In this document: positions 26,129 to 34,244 of the stretch, piece by piece
Layout of the letters: every line of letters begins with the position of its first letter
How positions within the stretch are numbered: the stretch's first letter is position 1
Source: Oceanospirillum sp048268485
GTDB taxonomy: Bacteria > Pseudomonadota > Gammaproteobacteria > Pseudomonadales > Halomonadaceae
DNA: 64,000 nucleotides
NCBI GenBank assembly: GCA_048268485.1
Contig: JBLWVL010000007.1
Span: forward strand, 1-64,000
Direction of reading: 5' to 3'
The notes under the pieces: generated by a model
The model's input: the letters and a program-made list of their open reading frames with translations, nothing else
What the model was told of the DNA's origin: nothing
The model's database searches: none
Position numbers and translations under genes: made by a program

Positions 26129-27142
26129 TTAGAGTTCGACAATCAGTTTGCCCTGGTTCCCACCGGTAAACAGTAGATTCAGGCCACCTACCGCTGAAGT
26201 CAGACCTTTTAAGGTATGACTACGGTACTGTATCTGGCCTTTCTGGACATAAGGCACCAGGAGTTCCAGTAATTGAGGGACTTCATGGAAGTGATCCGGC
26301 ATGGTGAAACCCTGAATCGTCAAGCGCTTACGGATAATATTCATCCAGTTCGGTCCCGGAGCCGGAGTTGCTGCCGTGTAATCAGCAATCATGCCGCAAA
26401 CAATAATCCGGCCGTGGGCATTCATGCGCTGATAGATATGCTGCTGAATGGGCCCGCCGGTGTTTTCAAAGAAAAGATCGATACCTTCAGGCGTTAATTC
26501 TGCCAGCTGTTGCGCGAGATTGTCGGTTTTATAGTTAATGGCAGCATCAAAGCCCAGGGTGTTAACAATCCAGTCTGCCTTGTCTTCGCTGCCAACAACA
26601 CCGATCACCCGTAAACCTTCAGCCTTTGCCAGCTGACCCACAATGGAGCCGACGGAACCTGCTGCTCCGGTAACGACCAGGGTCTCTCCTGATTTTGGCT
26701 GCCCGATGCGTAACAGGCCTTGTGTTGCCGTCAATCCGGGTAGTGCTAATACTGACAAAACCATCTCTGCAGGAAGGTTAGGGTCAACTTTGTTGACACC
26801 CTGACCGTTACTGAGAGCATATTCCTGCCAGCCAAACATGCCTGTGATCTTATCTCCCACGGCAAAATCCGGATGCTGAGATTCAATCACTTCAGCATAA
26901 CCGCTGGAGCGCATCACATCGCCCAGTTCAACGGGTGGAATATAGCTTTCACGGTCATCTGACATCCAGCCCAGCATAGCTGGGTCCAGTGACATGTGGC
27001 TTTGTTTTACCAGAATCTGGCCGTCACCTGTCTGGGGTATGGCGTGATGTTCAACCTGAAAGAGTTCAGCGGTTGGCGCACCCTGTGGACGGGCTACCAG
27101 TTTGATCTGTGTATTCTGTGTTGTCTGATTATCTTGAGTCAT
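26129..27142 (-). CDS. NADP-dependent oxidoreductase, CurA/leukotriene-reductase type
   Basis: This 337-residue zinc-independent medium-chain reductase reduces alpha,beta-unsaturated ketones or aldehydes with NADPH. The cofactor loop is VTGAAGSVGSIVGQLAK, followed by GLRVIGVVGSEDKADWI. The N-terminal SLDPAMLGWMSDDRESYIPPVELGDVMRS and the late FFENTGGPIQQHIYQRMN are typical of the CurA/YncB/prostaglandin reductase branch. The natural substrate is unknown; members detoxify reactive carbonyls. It is divergent from a LysR gene that may control it through the palindrome at 27219. Confidence 0.9.
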   Translation of the reverse strand: MTQDNQTTQNTQIKLVARPQGAPTAELFQVEHHAIPQTGDGQILVKQSHMSLDPAMLGWMSDDRESYIPPVELGDVMRSSGYAEVIESQHPDFAVGDKITGMFGWQEYALSNGQGVNKVDPNLPAEMVLSVLALPGLTATQGLLRIGQPKSGETLVVTGAAGSVGSIVGQLAKAEGLRVIGVVGSEDKADWIVNTLGFDAAINYKTDNLAQQLAELTPEGIDLFFENTGGPIQQHIYQRMNAHGRIIVCGMIADYTAATPAPGPNWMNIIRKRLTIQGFTMPDHFHEVPQLLELLVPYVQKGQIQYRSHTLKGLTSAVGGLNLLFTGGNQGKLIVEL

Positions 27143-27218
27143 CTGTTATTCACTCCGATCATTTCTTTGTTAGGTTGCGGCAATCTGGCTGCCGCTTTAA
27201 GTTATGACGCTATTATAT

Positions 27219-27233
27219 TCACTGAAAAAGTGA
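27219..27233. promoter_or_regulatory. Inverted repeat in the divergent reductase/LysR region
   Basis: TCACT-GAAAA-AGTGA is a perfect 5-5-5 palindrome between the divergent reductase and LysR genes, 77 bp from the reductase start. LysR proteins usually bind such T-N11-A type dyads, so it is the likely site of the adjacent regulator. Confidence 0.45.
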
Positions 27234-27397
27234 GATATAGACGGTAAAATAGGAATCATCTTTGTTATTAAGACAATAATGGTGCATAAGAATCATGGGA
27301 ATGCCGGTTAAGTACCTTAAATACCGGCTATAGGTTGTAAGGTTCTGCCGGGCCCATGGGGCTCCGTATTGGCTGTGATGGTTTAAAAGGAGAGGGC

Positions 27398-28303
27398 GTG
27401 GATCAACTGAAAGCGATGCGCTACTTCGTGAAAGTAGCAGAGGCCGGAAGTTTTACTAAAGCGGCACAACACTTTGATGTTCCGGCGTCCTCGTTATCCC
27501 GTAGGGTTGCCGACCTTGAGAATCATCTGGGGGCGGTTCTGCTTAAGCGTTCGACCCGAGTGGTACGGTTAACGGAGATCGGACGGCTTTATCTGCAGCA
27601 GGTGCGGGATATTCTCTCCCGGTTGGAGGCTACGGATGAGTTGGTGGGGAGCTATCAGCGCAAACCCATGGGGCACCTTAAAATCAGCGCTACCGTGGGT
27701 TTCGGTGAAACTCTGCTGTTACCGCTGATGGATGAGTTTTCGGGCCGTTACCCCGAGATCGTACTGGATGTTGAGTTGAGTGATGCGTTTTCGACTCTGG
27801 GACGCGATGATGTGGATATCGCCATTCGGGGTGGCTATGTACCGGATGAGCGGGTCGTGGCGGTCAAACTCAGGGATAATCGTTTTATTTTGGCTGGCTC
27901 ACCAGCTTATCTGGAACAGGAGGGAATGCCTGCCCATGCTCAGGATCTTAAAGCGCATAAAGGTCTGTTTTATCGGGCACCCACTGGCATCCTGCCCTGG
28001 ATCAGCAGGATCAACGATGAATGGCAGGATGTCTCTCCTCATAAGGTTGCTGTCAGTAACGCTGGCCGTTGGCTGGTTGATAAGGCAAGTAACGGTGACG
28101 GGTTGTTGATGCTGCCCCGATGGGCGCTGCAAAGTGCTCTGGATCGTGGCGCGCTGCTGGAAATACCGCTTAACCCCACCGTCGCAGTGACCCGAAGTGA
28201 GAAACTGGGCATCTATCTCTTGTATGCCCAGAACCGCTATCAGGTGCCTAAGATTAAAGCGGCGGTGGATTTTCTGGTCACGCGCCTCTCCAGCAGTCGC
28301 TAG
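27398..28303 (+). CDS. LysR-family regulator
   Basis: This 301-residue regulator has the winged-helix start MRYFVKVAEAGSFTKAAQHFDVPASSLSRRVADLE and a substrate-binding domain that opens with GHLKISATVGFGETLLLPLM. It belongs to the large CrgA-like group common beside reductase genes. The GTG at 27398 is chosen because AAAAGGAGAGGGC precedes it, a very strong ribosome site; an upstream start would place that site inside the gene. It is divergent from the CurA-like reductase, its probable target, and convergent with yciA. Confidence 0.9.
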   Translation: MDQLKAMRYFVKVAEAGSFTKAAQHFDVPASSLSRRVADLENHLGAVLLKRSTRVVRLTEIGRLYLQQVRDILSRLEATDELVGSYQRKPMGHLKISATVGFGETLLLPLMDEFSGRYPEIVLDVELSDAFSTLGRDDVDIAIRGGYVPDERVVAVKLRDNRFILAGSPAYLEQEGMPAHAQDLKAHKGLFYRAPTGILPWISRINDEWQDVSPHKVAVSNAGRWLVDKASNGDGLLMLPRWALQSALDRGALLEIPLNPTVAVTRSEKLGIYLLYAQNRYQVPKIKAAVDFLVTRLSSSR

Positions 28304-28354
28304 CATCTCTTTTTTTCAGGAATGCTGCCAGCAAGAGGAATTATGGGGTGGGCA

Positions 28355-28774
28355 CTAAAGCGTGTATTCTTCTACTGCATAGTCCGGTAGCTGATCTTTC
28401 TCCGGTACGGGTTTCGGGTTGCCATCATCGTCCAGTGCAACAAACTTAAAGATCGCTTCAGTCACTTTTTCCCTCAGACCGATCTGACCACGGCGCACCC
28501 AGGCTTCAACGTGGATCTTCATCGAGGTTTTGCCCACTTCGGCAACATCGGTATAGACGCCCAGGATATCGCCTACCTTAACCGGACGTATAAAACTCAT
28601 ACCTTCAACGGCAACGGTTACCACACGCTGCTGGGCTCGTTGACTGGCGCAAATACCGGCAGCAATATCCATCTGAGCCAGCACCCAACCACCAAAAATA
28701 TCACCGGAAGGATTGGTATCTGCCGGCATTGCCATGGTACGGGTTGTTAAGCGCCCTTTTGTCTCTTGTGTCAT
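28355..28774 (-). CDS. yciA: Acyl-CoA thioesterase YciA
   Basis: This 139-residue hot-dog-fold enzyme hydrolyses a broad range of acyl-CoAs. The catalytic segment TNPSGDIFGGWVLAQMDIAAG and the following VTVAVEGMSFIRPVKVGDILGVYTDV are the family signature. The C-terminus is slightly extended (DQLPDYAVEEYTL). It is monocistronic, convergent with the LysR gene 51 bp away. Confidence 0.93.
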   Translation of the reverse strand: MTQETKGRLTTRTMAMPADTNPSGDIFGGWVLAQMDIAAGICASQRAQQRVVTVAVEGMSFIRPVKVGDILGVYTDVAEVGKTSMKIHVEAWVRRGQIGLREKVTEAIFKFVALDDDGNPKPVPEKDQLPDYAVEEYTL

Positions 28775-29005
28775 AAATGGTTCCCTAAACTCATCTTTGT
28801 GTCACTAAGCATCATATCTGTAATGATCCGATTGTAACCTAGGAAAATATGAAAAGCCGATGGTTGTAGTGTTGATTGCTGAAACAGTCAGGATAATGCA
28901 GGGCCTGTCACGAGTATTGTGACTTAAGGTTGTTTTAAGCTTTGCTGGTGATACTGCTCCGCAATAACGAAAATTTTGCAACTCATGAAGTGGGGCGAAC
29001 TGATT

Positions 29006-29692
29006 ATGATAGGGAAGCGGCTAAGCTGGATTCCAGTGAGTTTTGTTGTTCTGGTGGTTTTATTTATTGTCTGGCCGGAGCTTGACATGATGATGAGTGA
29101 GATCTTTTTTGATGAGGCCTCCCGCAGCTTTCCTGCTAACCGTGAAAGCTGGGTCAGATTTGTCTATGTTGCGTTCAAGGATATGCCGCTGTTTTTAGTA
29201 CCTGCCCTGATAATCGCAACTGCGGTTTCATGGCTTCGTTTTGCCCCGGTAAAATTACGAGCCAAGCGCTATAAATTACTATTTTTGTTGCTGTTCCTTC
29301 TGATTGGCCCTGGTCTGCTGGTTCATGCTGGCTTTAAAAACAACTGGGACAGAGCAAGGCCCAGGGATGTTGTGGCATTTGGTGGTGAGCAACACTTTAC
29401 ACCGGCCTGGGTTATCAGTGATCAATGTGAGAAGAACTGCTCATTTACCAGCGGTCATGCGGCAATGGGGTTTGCCTTTATTGCCCTGGCCTGGGTCTGG
29501 GAGTGGCAGCTCGGGCTACTGCTGGGAGTAATAATAGGTTTGTTTGTCGGAGAAGTGCGGGTGATGCAAGGGGGGCATTTTTTGAGTGATGTTATCTTCT
29601 CTGGCTATATCTGTTATTTCACAGCCTGGCTGCTGGCGAGAATCATTTTGCCAGTGGGTCAGAACCGGCAACTTTCAGCGCAAAGCCACTGA
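29006..29692 (+). CDS. PAP2-family lipid phosphatase
   Basis: This 228-residue inner-membrane phosphatase probably acts on lipid phosphates such as phosphatidylglycerol phosphate, undecaprenyl pyrophosphate or lipid A. The three PAP2 motifs are KNNWDRARPRD, SFTSGHAAMGF and VRVMQGGHFLSDV, all with the catalytic His, Arg and Asp residues. About six spans are present. It has an extra periplasmic loop with two cysteines (QCEKNC). I use the ATG at 29006, with GGGG upstream; starts at 28985 and 28976 are possible but lack a ribosome site. Confidence 0.88.
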   Translation: MIGKRLSWIPVSFVVLVVLFIVWPELDMMMSEIFFDEASRSFPANRESWVRFVYVAFKDMPLFLVPALIIATAVSWLRFAPVKLRAKRYKLLFLLLFLLIGPGLLVHAGFKNNWDRARPRDVVAFGGEQHFTPAWVISDQCEKNCSFTSGHAAMGFAFIALAWVWEWQLGLLLGVIIGLFVGEVRVMQGGHFLSDVIFSGYICYFTAWLLARIILPVGQNRQLSAQSH

Positions 29693-29704
29693 CCCTGGTC
29701 AGTG
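29687..29704. terminator. Short perfect hairpin over the PAP2 stop codon
   Basis: CACTGACC and GGTCAGTG pair perfectly around a 2-nt centre and include the TGA of the PAP2 gene. The gap to the converging gene is only 28 bp. There is no T-run, so it is a weak terminator candidate. Confidence 0.35.
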
Positions 29705-29720
29705 ACTCATTCGTTTAGGC

Positions 29721-30203
29721 TTAGAGCATCAGGCTGATCACGGCGGTCAATTTTTCCAGCCAGTGCTGGTCGGTCTCATCAAAACTATCCAGCTGATCGC
29801 TGTCGATATCCAATACCCAGGCCACGCCGCCGCGATGAAAAATCGGCAAAACAATCTCTGATTTAGATTCGCTGGCACAGGCAATATGACCGGGAAACTC
29901 ATCCACATTAGGGACAATCAGTGTTTTTCGCTGCTCAAGAACCGCCCCGCAGACACCTTTTCCTTTTGGGATACGCGTACAGGCAACGGGGCCTTGGAAA
30001 GGGCCTAATACCAGCATATCCGGGGTTTTTGCCCGATAAAAACCAACCCAAAAGAACCCCATCGCCTGCTTGAGCGCTGCACTGATATTCGCCAGATTTG
30101 CGATGACATCATCTTCGGCACTAACCAAGGCTTCAATTTGCGGTAACAAGCTTTGGTACTTTTGGGCTTTATTTCCTTCAATTACGGAGATCTGTTCTGA
30201 CAT
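29721..30203 (-). CDS. Free methionine-(R)-sulfoxide reductase (GAF domain)
   Basis: This 160-residue single GAF-domain enzyme reduces free methionine-R-sulfoxide with thioredoxin. Three cysteines at residues 75, 85 and 109 have the same spacing (10 and 24) as Cys84, Cys94 and Cys118 of E. coli fRMsr (MsrC/YebR). The surrounding CTRIPKGKGVCG and FPGHIACASESKSEI are the family motifs. It appears monocistronic and serves oxidative-stress repair. Confidence 0.93.
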   Translation of the reverse strand: MSEQISVIEGNKAQKYQSLLPQIEALVSAEDDVIANLANISAALKQAMGFFWVGFYRAKTPDMLVLGPFQGPVACTRIPKGKGVCGAVLEQRKTLIVPNVDEFPGHIACASESKSEIVLPIFHRGGVAWVLDIDSDQLDSFDETDQHWLEKLTAVISLML

Positions 30204-30399
30204 AAGCAGTTGAATCCTTGCTTGCGGTGGTATCTTAAGCCCTTAATTGGGTGTTGCCTGACAACCTGACAAAGTAATTCAGATGTTTAATCTAAGGTCT
30301 TAAGATTAAAGTCGTAGAAAAAACTGAATACAGAATAGTGTTTGCTGCGTATATCGACAAGTAGGTATCTGAGAATCAAAGGTTGAATGAGGCTGTTAT

Positions 30400-31098
30400 A
30401 TGCGACTGATAAGTCACTGTTTTGTAAACCAAGCACCCGGTTTTTTCGGTGTTTTCCCAAGGGTGTTCATCTTTATTGTAAGTCTGCTGATGGCAGGTAT
30501 GGTGGCTGAACGTGCTCAGGCTGAATCTTCATTACGCTTTACGCCAGAGCAGATTATGGGCTGGCAGGCAAAAGAGTTTGAAGGTTATACCGCATATCAG
30601 CTTAAACAAGTATCGGGGAGTAATGCCATACAGGCTCTGAGTCAGGGGGCTGCTTCGGGTTTATTTTATGAAACTGAGATCGATCTGAATAAAACACCCT
30701 ATCTGAGCTGGCGCTGGAAGGTCACTCAGCTGCCGGAGCTGGGAGATGAAAAGATCAAGTCCGGCGATGACTTTGCCGCCCGGGTTTATATCGTCGTCAA
30801 TGACGGCTGGACATTCCTCAGTACCAAAGCGATCAGTTATGTCTGGTCGGCGAAATCCCCGGAGGGTGATGAGTGGGCGAACCCCTTTACCGGAAGTAGT
30901 GCGATGATGGTTTCAGTCCGGCAGCAGGAAGCCGGCGAGGACTGGTACACTGAAAAACGCAATCTTAAAGCAGACCTGAAACGCCTGTTTGGTAAAGAGA
31001 TTGAAACCGTGAAAGCTGTGGCGATTATGACCGATACCGACAATTCTCAAAGCTCAGCAGAAGCCTGGTATGGTGATCTGGTGTTTTCTGCCCAATGA
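30400..31098 (+). CDS. DUF3047 exported protein
   Basis: This is a 232-residue protein with a long N-terminal signal sequence (hydrophobic core FIFIVSLLMAGMV, likely cut after AQA near residue 41). The mature part matches DUF3047, with LSWRWKVTQLP, SGDDFAARVYIVV and ISYVWSAKSPEGDEWANPFT. The family has a jelly-roll-like pattern of strands and unknown function, probably periplasmic carbohydrate or lipid binding. It is convergent with the photolyase gene. Confidence 0.85.
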   Translation: MRLISHCFVNQAPGFFGVFPRVFIFIVSLLMAGMVAERAQAESSLRFTPEQIMGWQAKEFEGYTAYQLKQVSGSNAIQALSQGAASGLFYETEIDLNKTPYLSWRWKVTQLPELGDEKIKSGDDFAARVYIVVNDGWTFLSTKAISYVWSAKSPEGDEWANPFTGSSAMMVSVRQQEAGEDWYTEKRNLKADLKRLFGKEIETVKAVAIMTDTDNSQSSAEAWYGDLVFSAQ

Positions 31099-31099
31099 T

Positions 31100-31133
31100 C
31101 CGGCCTTTCAGTTACATCTCTCGAAAAAGCCGG
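31100..31133. terminator. Weak hairpin between convergent genes
   Basis: CCGGC and GCCGG, extended by T and A runs, can pair across the 36-bp gap between the DUF3047 and photolyase genes. The A/T stretches near the loop are unusual, and the structure is only modest. Confidence 0.35.
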
Positions 31134-31134
31134 C

Positions 31135-32682
31135 TCAGACGACCTCGTCTTTGTCCAGCTTGCTGAGAAAGCTGTCGGCCTGGATACGGATGGCCCCGAT
31201 CTGACTTTCGCTCATCCGTTCAAGATTTTTGTAAACCAACCCCATGCGGGGGTTGCCTTTTAATGCCTGACGGTTACGGTCGAGAAAACTCCAGTACAGA
31301 TAGTTAAACGGGCAGGCATTATTACCGGTTTTCTCCTTTACTTTGTAGCTGCAATGCTTGCAATAGTCCGACATACGATTGATATAGGCACCGCCTGCGG
31401 CATAGGGCTTACTGGCCAGATAACCACCATCGGCAAACAGAATCATGCCGGAAACGTTGGGCAGCTCGACCCATTCAATTGCATCGGCGTATACCTGCAG
31501 ATACCAGTCGTTCACTTCTTCGGGGGACAGACCTGTAAGTAGTGCAAAATTACCCAGCACCATTAAGCGTTGAATATGATGGGCGTAGGCGTGCTCCCGG
31601 GTTTGCCTGACACTTTGCGCAAGACAGTTCATATGGGTTTTCCCGCTCCAGTAAAGCTCTGGCAACGGGCGTTTGGCCTGTAGAAAGTTCTCCTGTTTAT
31701 AGCTCGGAGCGGTCAGCCAATAGAAGCCTCGCACATACTCCCGCCAGCCCAGAATCTGCCGGATAAAGCCTTCAACAGCACTCAAAGGTGCTTTGCCCTC
31801 CTGCCAGGCTTTTTCTGCAGCTCTAATCGCTTCCATCGGGCTTAACAGTCCAATATTCAGGTAGAGGCCGATGTGGCTGTGAAAAAGCCAGGGCTGATCC
31901 TGCTTCATGGCATCCTGGTAGTCACCAAACAGGGGCAGGCGCTGCTCAATAAAGTGACTCAGTACCTTCAGTGCCTGCGTCCGGGTAACGGCATAGTGGA
32001 AGTCTGCCAGGGCTCCAAAGTGTGCTGGAAAGCACTCGCCAACCATTTTGATTACCTGCCGGGTAATGGCGTCGGGTTTAAAGCCCAGTGGCGCAGGGGG
32101 CGTCAGATTGGCAGGCAGCGATTTCCGGTTCTCTTTATCATAATTCCATTGGCCACCGACAGGTTCCCCGTTTTGCATCAGAATATTAAGGTTTTTGCGC
32201 ATTTGGCGGTAAAAAAGCTCCATACGCAGCTGTTTACGATCTTTTGCCCAGTCTGAAAACTGTTTTTTGGTGGCGAGAAAGCGGTGATCCGGGCGTATCT
32301 CCAGAGGTATTTTCAGTACAGATTTAAGTTGTTTTAACTGTTGAAGTACTCGGTATTCTCCGGGATGAGTCACCACAATCTTTTCAAAAGTGGGCATACC
32401 GGTAGCGGGTGTGTTGAGTACCTTTTCTATGGCATCCGAAAAGCTGTTTAACGCCTCATCCAGATTGAAGTAATGAACGTTGATGCCCTTTTTTTGCAAT
32501 TGCTGAGCAAAGTGGCGCATGGCAGACAGGAAAAATACAAGTTTCTTTTTATGGTGCGGAACATATGTTGTCTCCTCAGTCAGCTCACACATCAGCACGC
32601 AGTCTTCAGTAGGGTTGAGATCCTGCAGGCTGGTGATGTTTTCGCTAAGCTGGTCACCGAGTATCAGTCTTAGTGTTGCCAC
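31135..32682 (-). CDS. FeS-type (6-4) photolyase / cryptochrome-like protein
   Basis: This 515-residue flavoprotein belongs to the FeS-BCP (PhrB/CryB) group, which repairs (6-4) photoproducts in UV-damaged DNA. The N-terminus LRLILGDQLSENITSLQD is the group signature. The FAD region holds VEGFIRQILGWREYVRGFYW and NHFG-like loops, and later EWVELPNVSGMILFADGG. The iron-sulfur cysteines are visible as MNCLAQS, DYCKHCSYKV and NACPFNYLYW. It is 36 bp from the converging DUF3047 gene and alone on its strand. Confidence 0.93.
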   Translation of the reverse strand: MATLRLILGDQLSENITSLQDLNPTEDCVLMCELTEETTYVPHHKKKLVFFLSAMRHFAQQLQKKGINVHYFNLDEALNSFSDAIEKVLNTPATGMPTFEKIVVTHPGEYRVLQQLKQLKSVLKIPLEIRPDHRFLATKKQFSDWAKDRKQLRMELFYRQMRKNLNILMQNGEPVGGQWNYDKENRKSLPANLTPPAPLGFKPDAITRQVIKMVGECFPAHFGALADFHYAVTRTQALKVLSHFIEQRLPLFGDYQDAMKQDQPWLFHSHIGLYLNIGLLSPMEAIRAAEKAWQEGKAPLSAVEGFIRQILGWREYVRGFYWLTAPSYKQENFLQAKRPLPELYWSGKTHMNCLAQSVRQTREHAYAHHIQRLMVLGNFALLTGLSPEEVNDWYLQVYADAIEWVELPNVSGMILFADGGYLASKPYAAGGAYINRMSDYCKHCSYKVKEKTGNNACPFNYLYWSFLDRNRQALKGNPRMGLVYKNLERMSESQIGAIRIQADSFLSKLDKDEVV

Positions 32683-32805
32683 GGCATTCTCCTGGGCTGT
32701 TTCGAAGTGTTCTTTCTACGCTATCGATGCCTGTATGGTTCTTTGACTGGGCTTTCAGGCATAATAGCAGCAATTTTAAGCATTTGATTTTTAACGGGGA
32801 TAACT

Positions 32806-33894
32806 TTGGAACTACTCAATATTGATTGCTTGGGACAGCCGCTGCGGCTGGAGGCCTCTATGGCGGGTTGGCAGGTGCTTTACTGGGGCAGCCAGCCTGT
32901 AGCGGGTAAAAATGCTGACGGTAACGCAGAAGGGGATTTTAACCTGAGCTTTCAGCTGACCGATGGCCGCAGTGGTGAAATTATTCCCTGTGAGCTGAGT
33001 TTTTCACTGGGCTGGCAACCGTTTCATTTTGATTATCAGTTGAAAATTGCCGATGAGCTTCTGACCGACGGTGAGCGAACCGTAAAAGATATTGAACGCC
33101 AGCAGCCGGTGGTTGAGCCTAAAGTACCCCGCCAGTTCAGCATGGTGGGGCTGTTATCTCTGGGCATGAAGCTGCTGAAAAGCGCTAAGGTGATTAAGGT
33201 TGTGTTGGCGGGTGCCAGTCTGGCGGCCTATTCCTGGCTGTTTTCGCTGGAGTTTGCCCTGAGCCTGATCGCTTGCCTTGTGGTGCATGAATACGGTCAT
33301 ATTCGCGCTATGCAGCACTTTGGCATGAAAACCAAAGGCATCTATCTGATTCCCTTTATGGGCGGCCTCGCCCTGGGGGATGCCAAGATCAACACCCGCT
33401 GGCAGGATGTGGTGATCTCACTGATGGGGCCCTTCTTTGGCCTGGGGATGTCACTGCTGGCACTGATCGCCTACTGGGTCACCGGTAACATCTTTTTTGC
33501 TGGTATTGCGGCTTTTAACAGCCTGCTGAACCTGTTTAACCTGCTGCCGATCCTGCCTTTGGATGGCGGCCATGTACTGAAAAGTATCAGTTTCTCCATG
33601 AACTCTATCGCAGGTCTGTTGCTGTGCGGTGCCGGAGCGGGTCTGGGGGTTCTGATCAGTTACAGCTTTGGTCTGGCCCTGCTGGGTTTCCTACTGCTGA
33701 TTGGCACCGGTGAGATCTTTTTTGAATGGAAACAGCGTCACCAAAGCCATCTGCTGCCACTGGATCGTTACGGTCAGATCTTCTCTGCCATCTGGTATGT
33801 GGCTACGGTTGCCGGTTTCTGTGCCGTGATGATCTATCTGGCGGGTACCGGTGATGATCTGCTGGCGCTGCCGCTGAAGATTTTGAACTCCTGA
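32806..33894 (+). CDS. Site-2-type metalloprotease (M50)
   Basis: This 362-residue integral membrane protease has zinc motif VVHEYGHIRAMQHF (HExxH) around residue 160. The second motif, NLLPILPLDGGHVLK, supplies the third ligand. The first 110 residues form a soluble cytosolic region with strands, not the PDZ of RseP, so this is not the sigma-E protease. The start is TTG at 32806 with GGGGATAAC upstream. The substrate is unknown. A 12-bp tandem duplication lies just after the stop. Confidence 0.85.
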   Translation: MELLNIDCLGQPLRLEASMAGWQVLYWGSQPVAGKNADGNAEGDFNLSFQLTDGRSGEIIPCELSFSLGWQPFHFDYQLKIADELLTDGERTVKDIERQQPVVEPKVPRQFSMVGLLSLGMKLLKSAKVIKVVLAGASLAAYSWLFSLEFALSLIACLVVHEYGHIRAMQHFGMKTKGIYLIPFMGGLALGDAKINTRWQDVVISLMGPFFGLGMSLLALIAYWVTGNIFFAGIAAFNSLLNLFNLLPILPLDGGHVLKSISFSMNSIAGLLLCGAGAGLGVLISYSFGLALLGFLLLIGTGEIFFEWKQRHQSHLLPLDRYGQIFSAIWYVATVAGFCAVMIYLAGTGDDLLALPLKILNS

Positions 33895-33925
33895 TTTGAA
33901 GGGGCTGCGGGGAAGGTATAGCCTG

Positions 33926-33949
33926 ACCCCGCAAGTTACCCCGCAAGTG
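33926..33949. repeat. Tandem 12-bp duplication
   Basis: ACCCCGCAAGTT is followed at once by ACCCCGCAAGTG in the short gap after the protease gene. It looks like a recent slippage duplication; there is no sign of a functional site. Confidence 0.6.
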
Positions 33950-33975
33950 CGGAGGCTGGGATTAGGAGTGAATTA

Positions 33976-34185
33976 ATGCAGCAAGCCATCACAGGTTTTC
34001 ATACCGACGAAGAAGGCCATTGGGTGGCCCAGCTGGCCTGCGGCCATAACCAGCATGTACGCCACAACCCACCCTGGCAGGAACGGCCTTGGGTGATAAC
34101 ACCAGAAGGGCGAGCGAGTATGTTAGGCTCACAACTTGAGTGTAAGAAATGCGATCAGAGTGCGCCGAGGGATGAGCGGCCCTGA
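33976..34185 (+). CDS. DUF3565 small zinc-binding-like protein
   Basis: This 69-residue protein matches DUF3565. It has ITGFHTDEEGHWVAQLACGHNQHVRHNPPW, then LGSQLECKKCDQSA. The Cys-His pair and the CxxC suggest a small metal-binding fold, though no function is known. The ATG has GGAG upstream. It sits 59 bp before recQ on the same strand and may be co-transcribed with it. Confidence 0.85.
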   Translation: MQQAITGFHTDEEGHWVAQLACGHNQHVRHNPPWQERPWVITPEGRASMLGSQLECKKCDQSAPRDERP

Positions 34186-34244
34186 GTCTTCTTGATTTTC
34201 CATTTCTACTGGCTCTCCATTCATATTAATAACAGGGAGTGTTT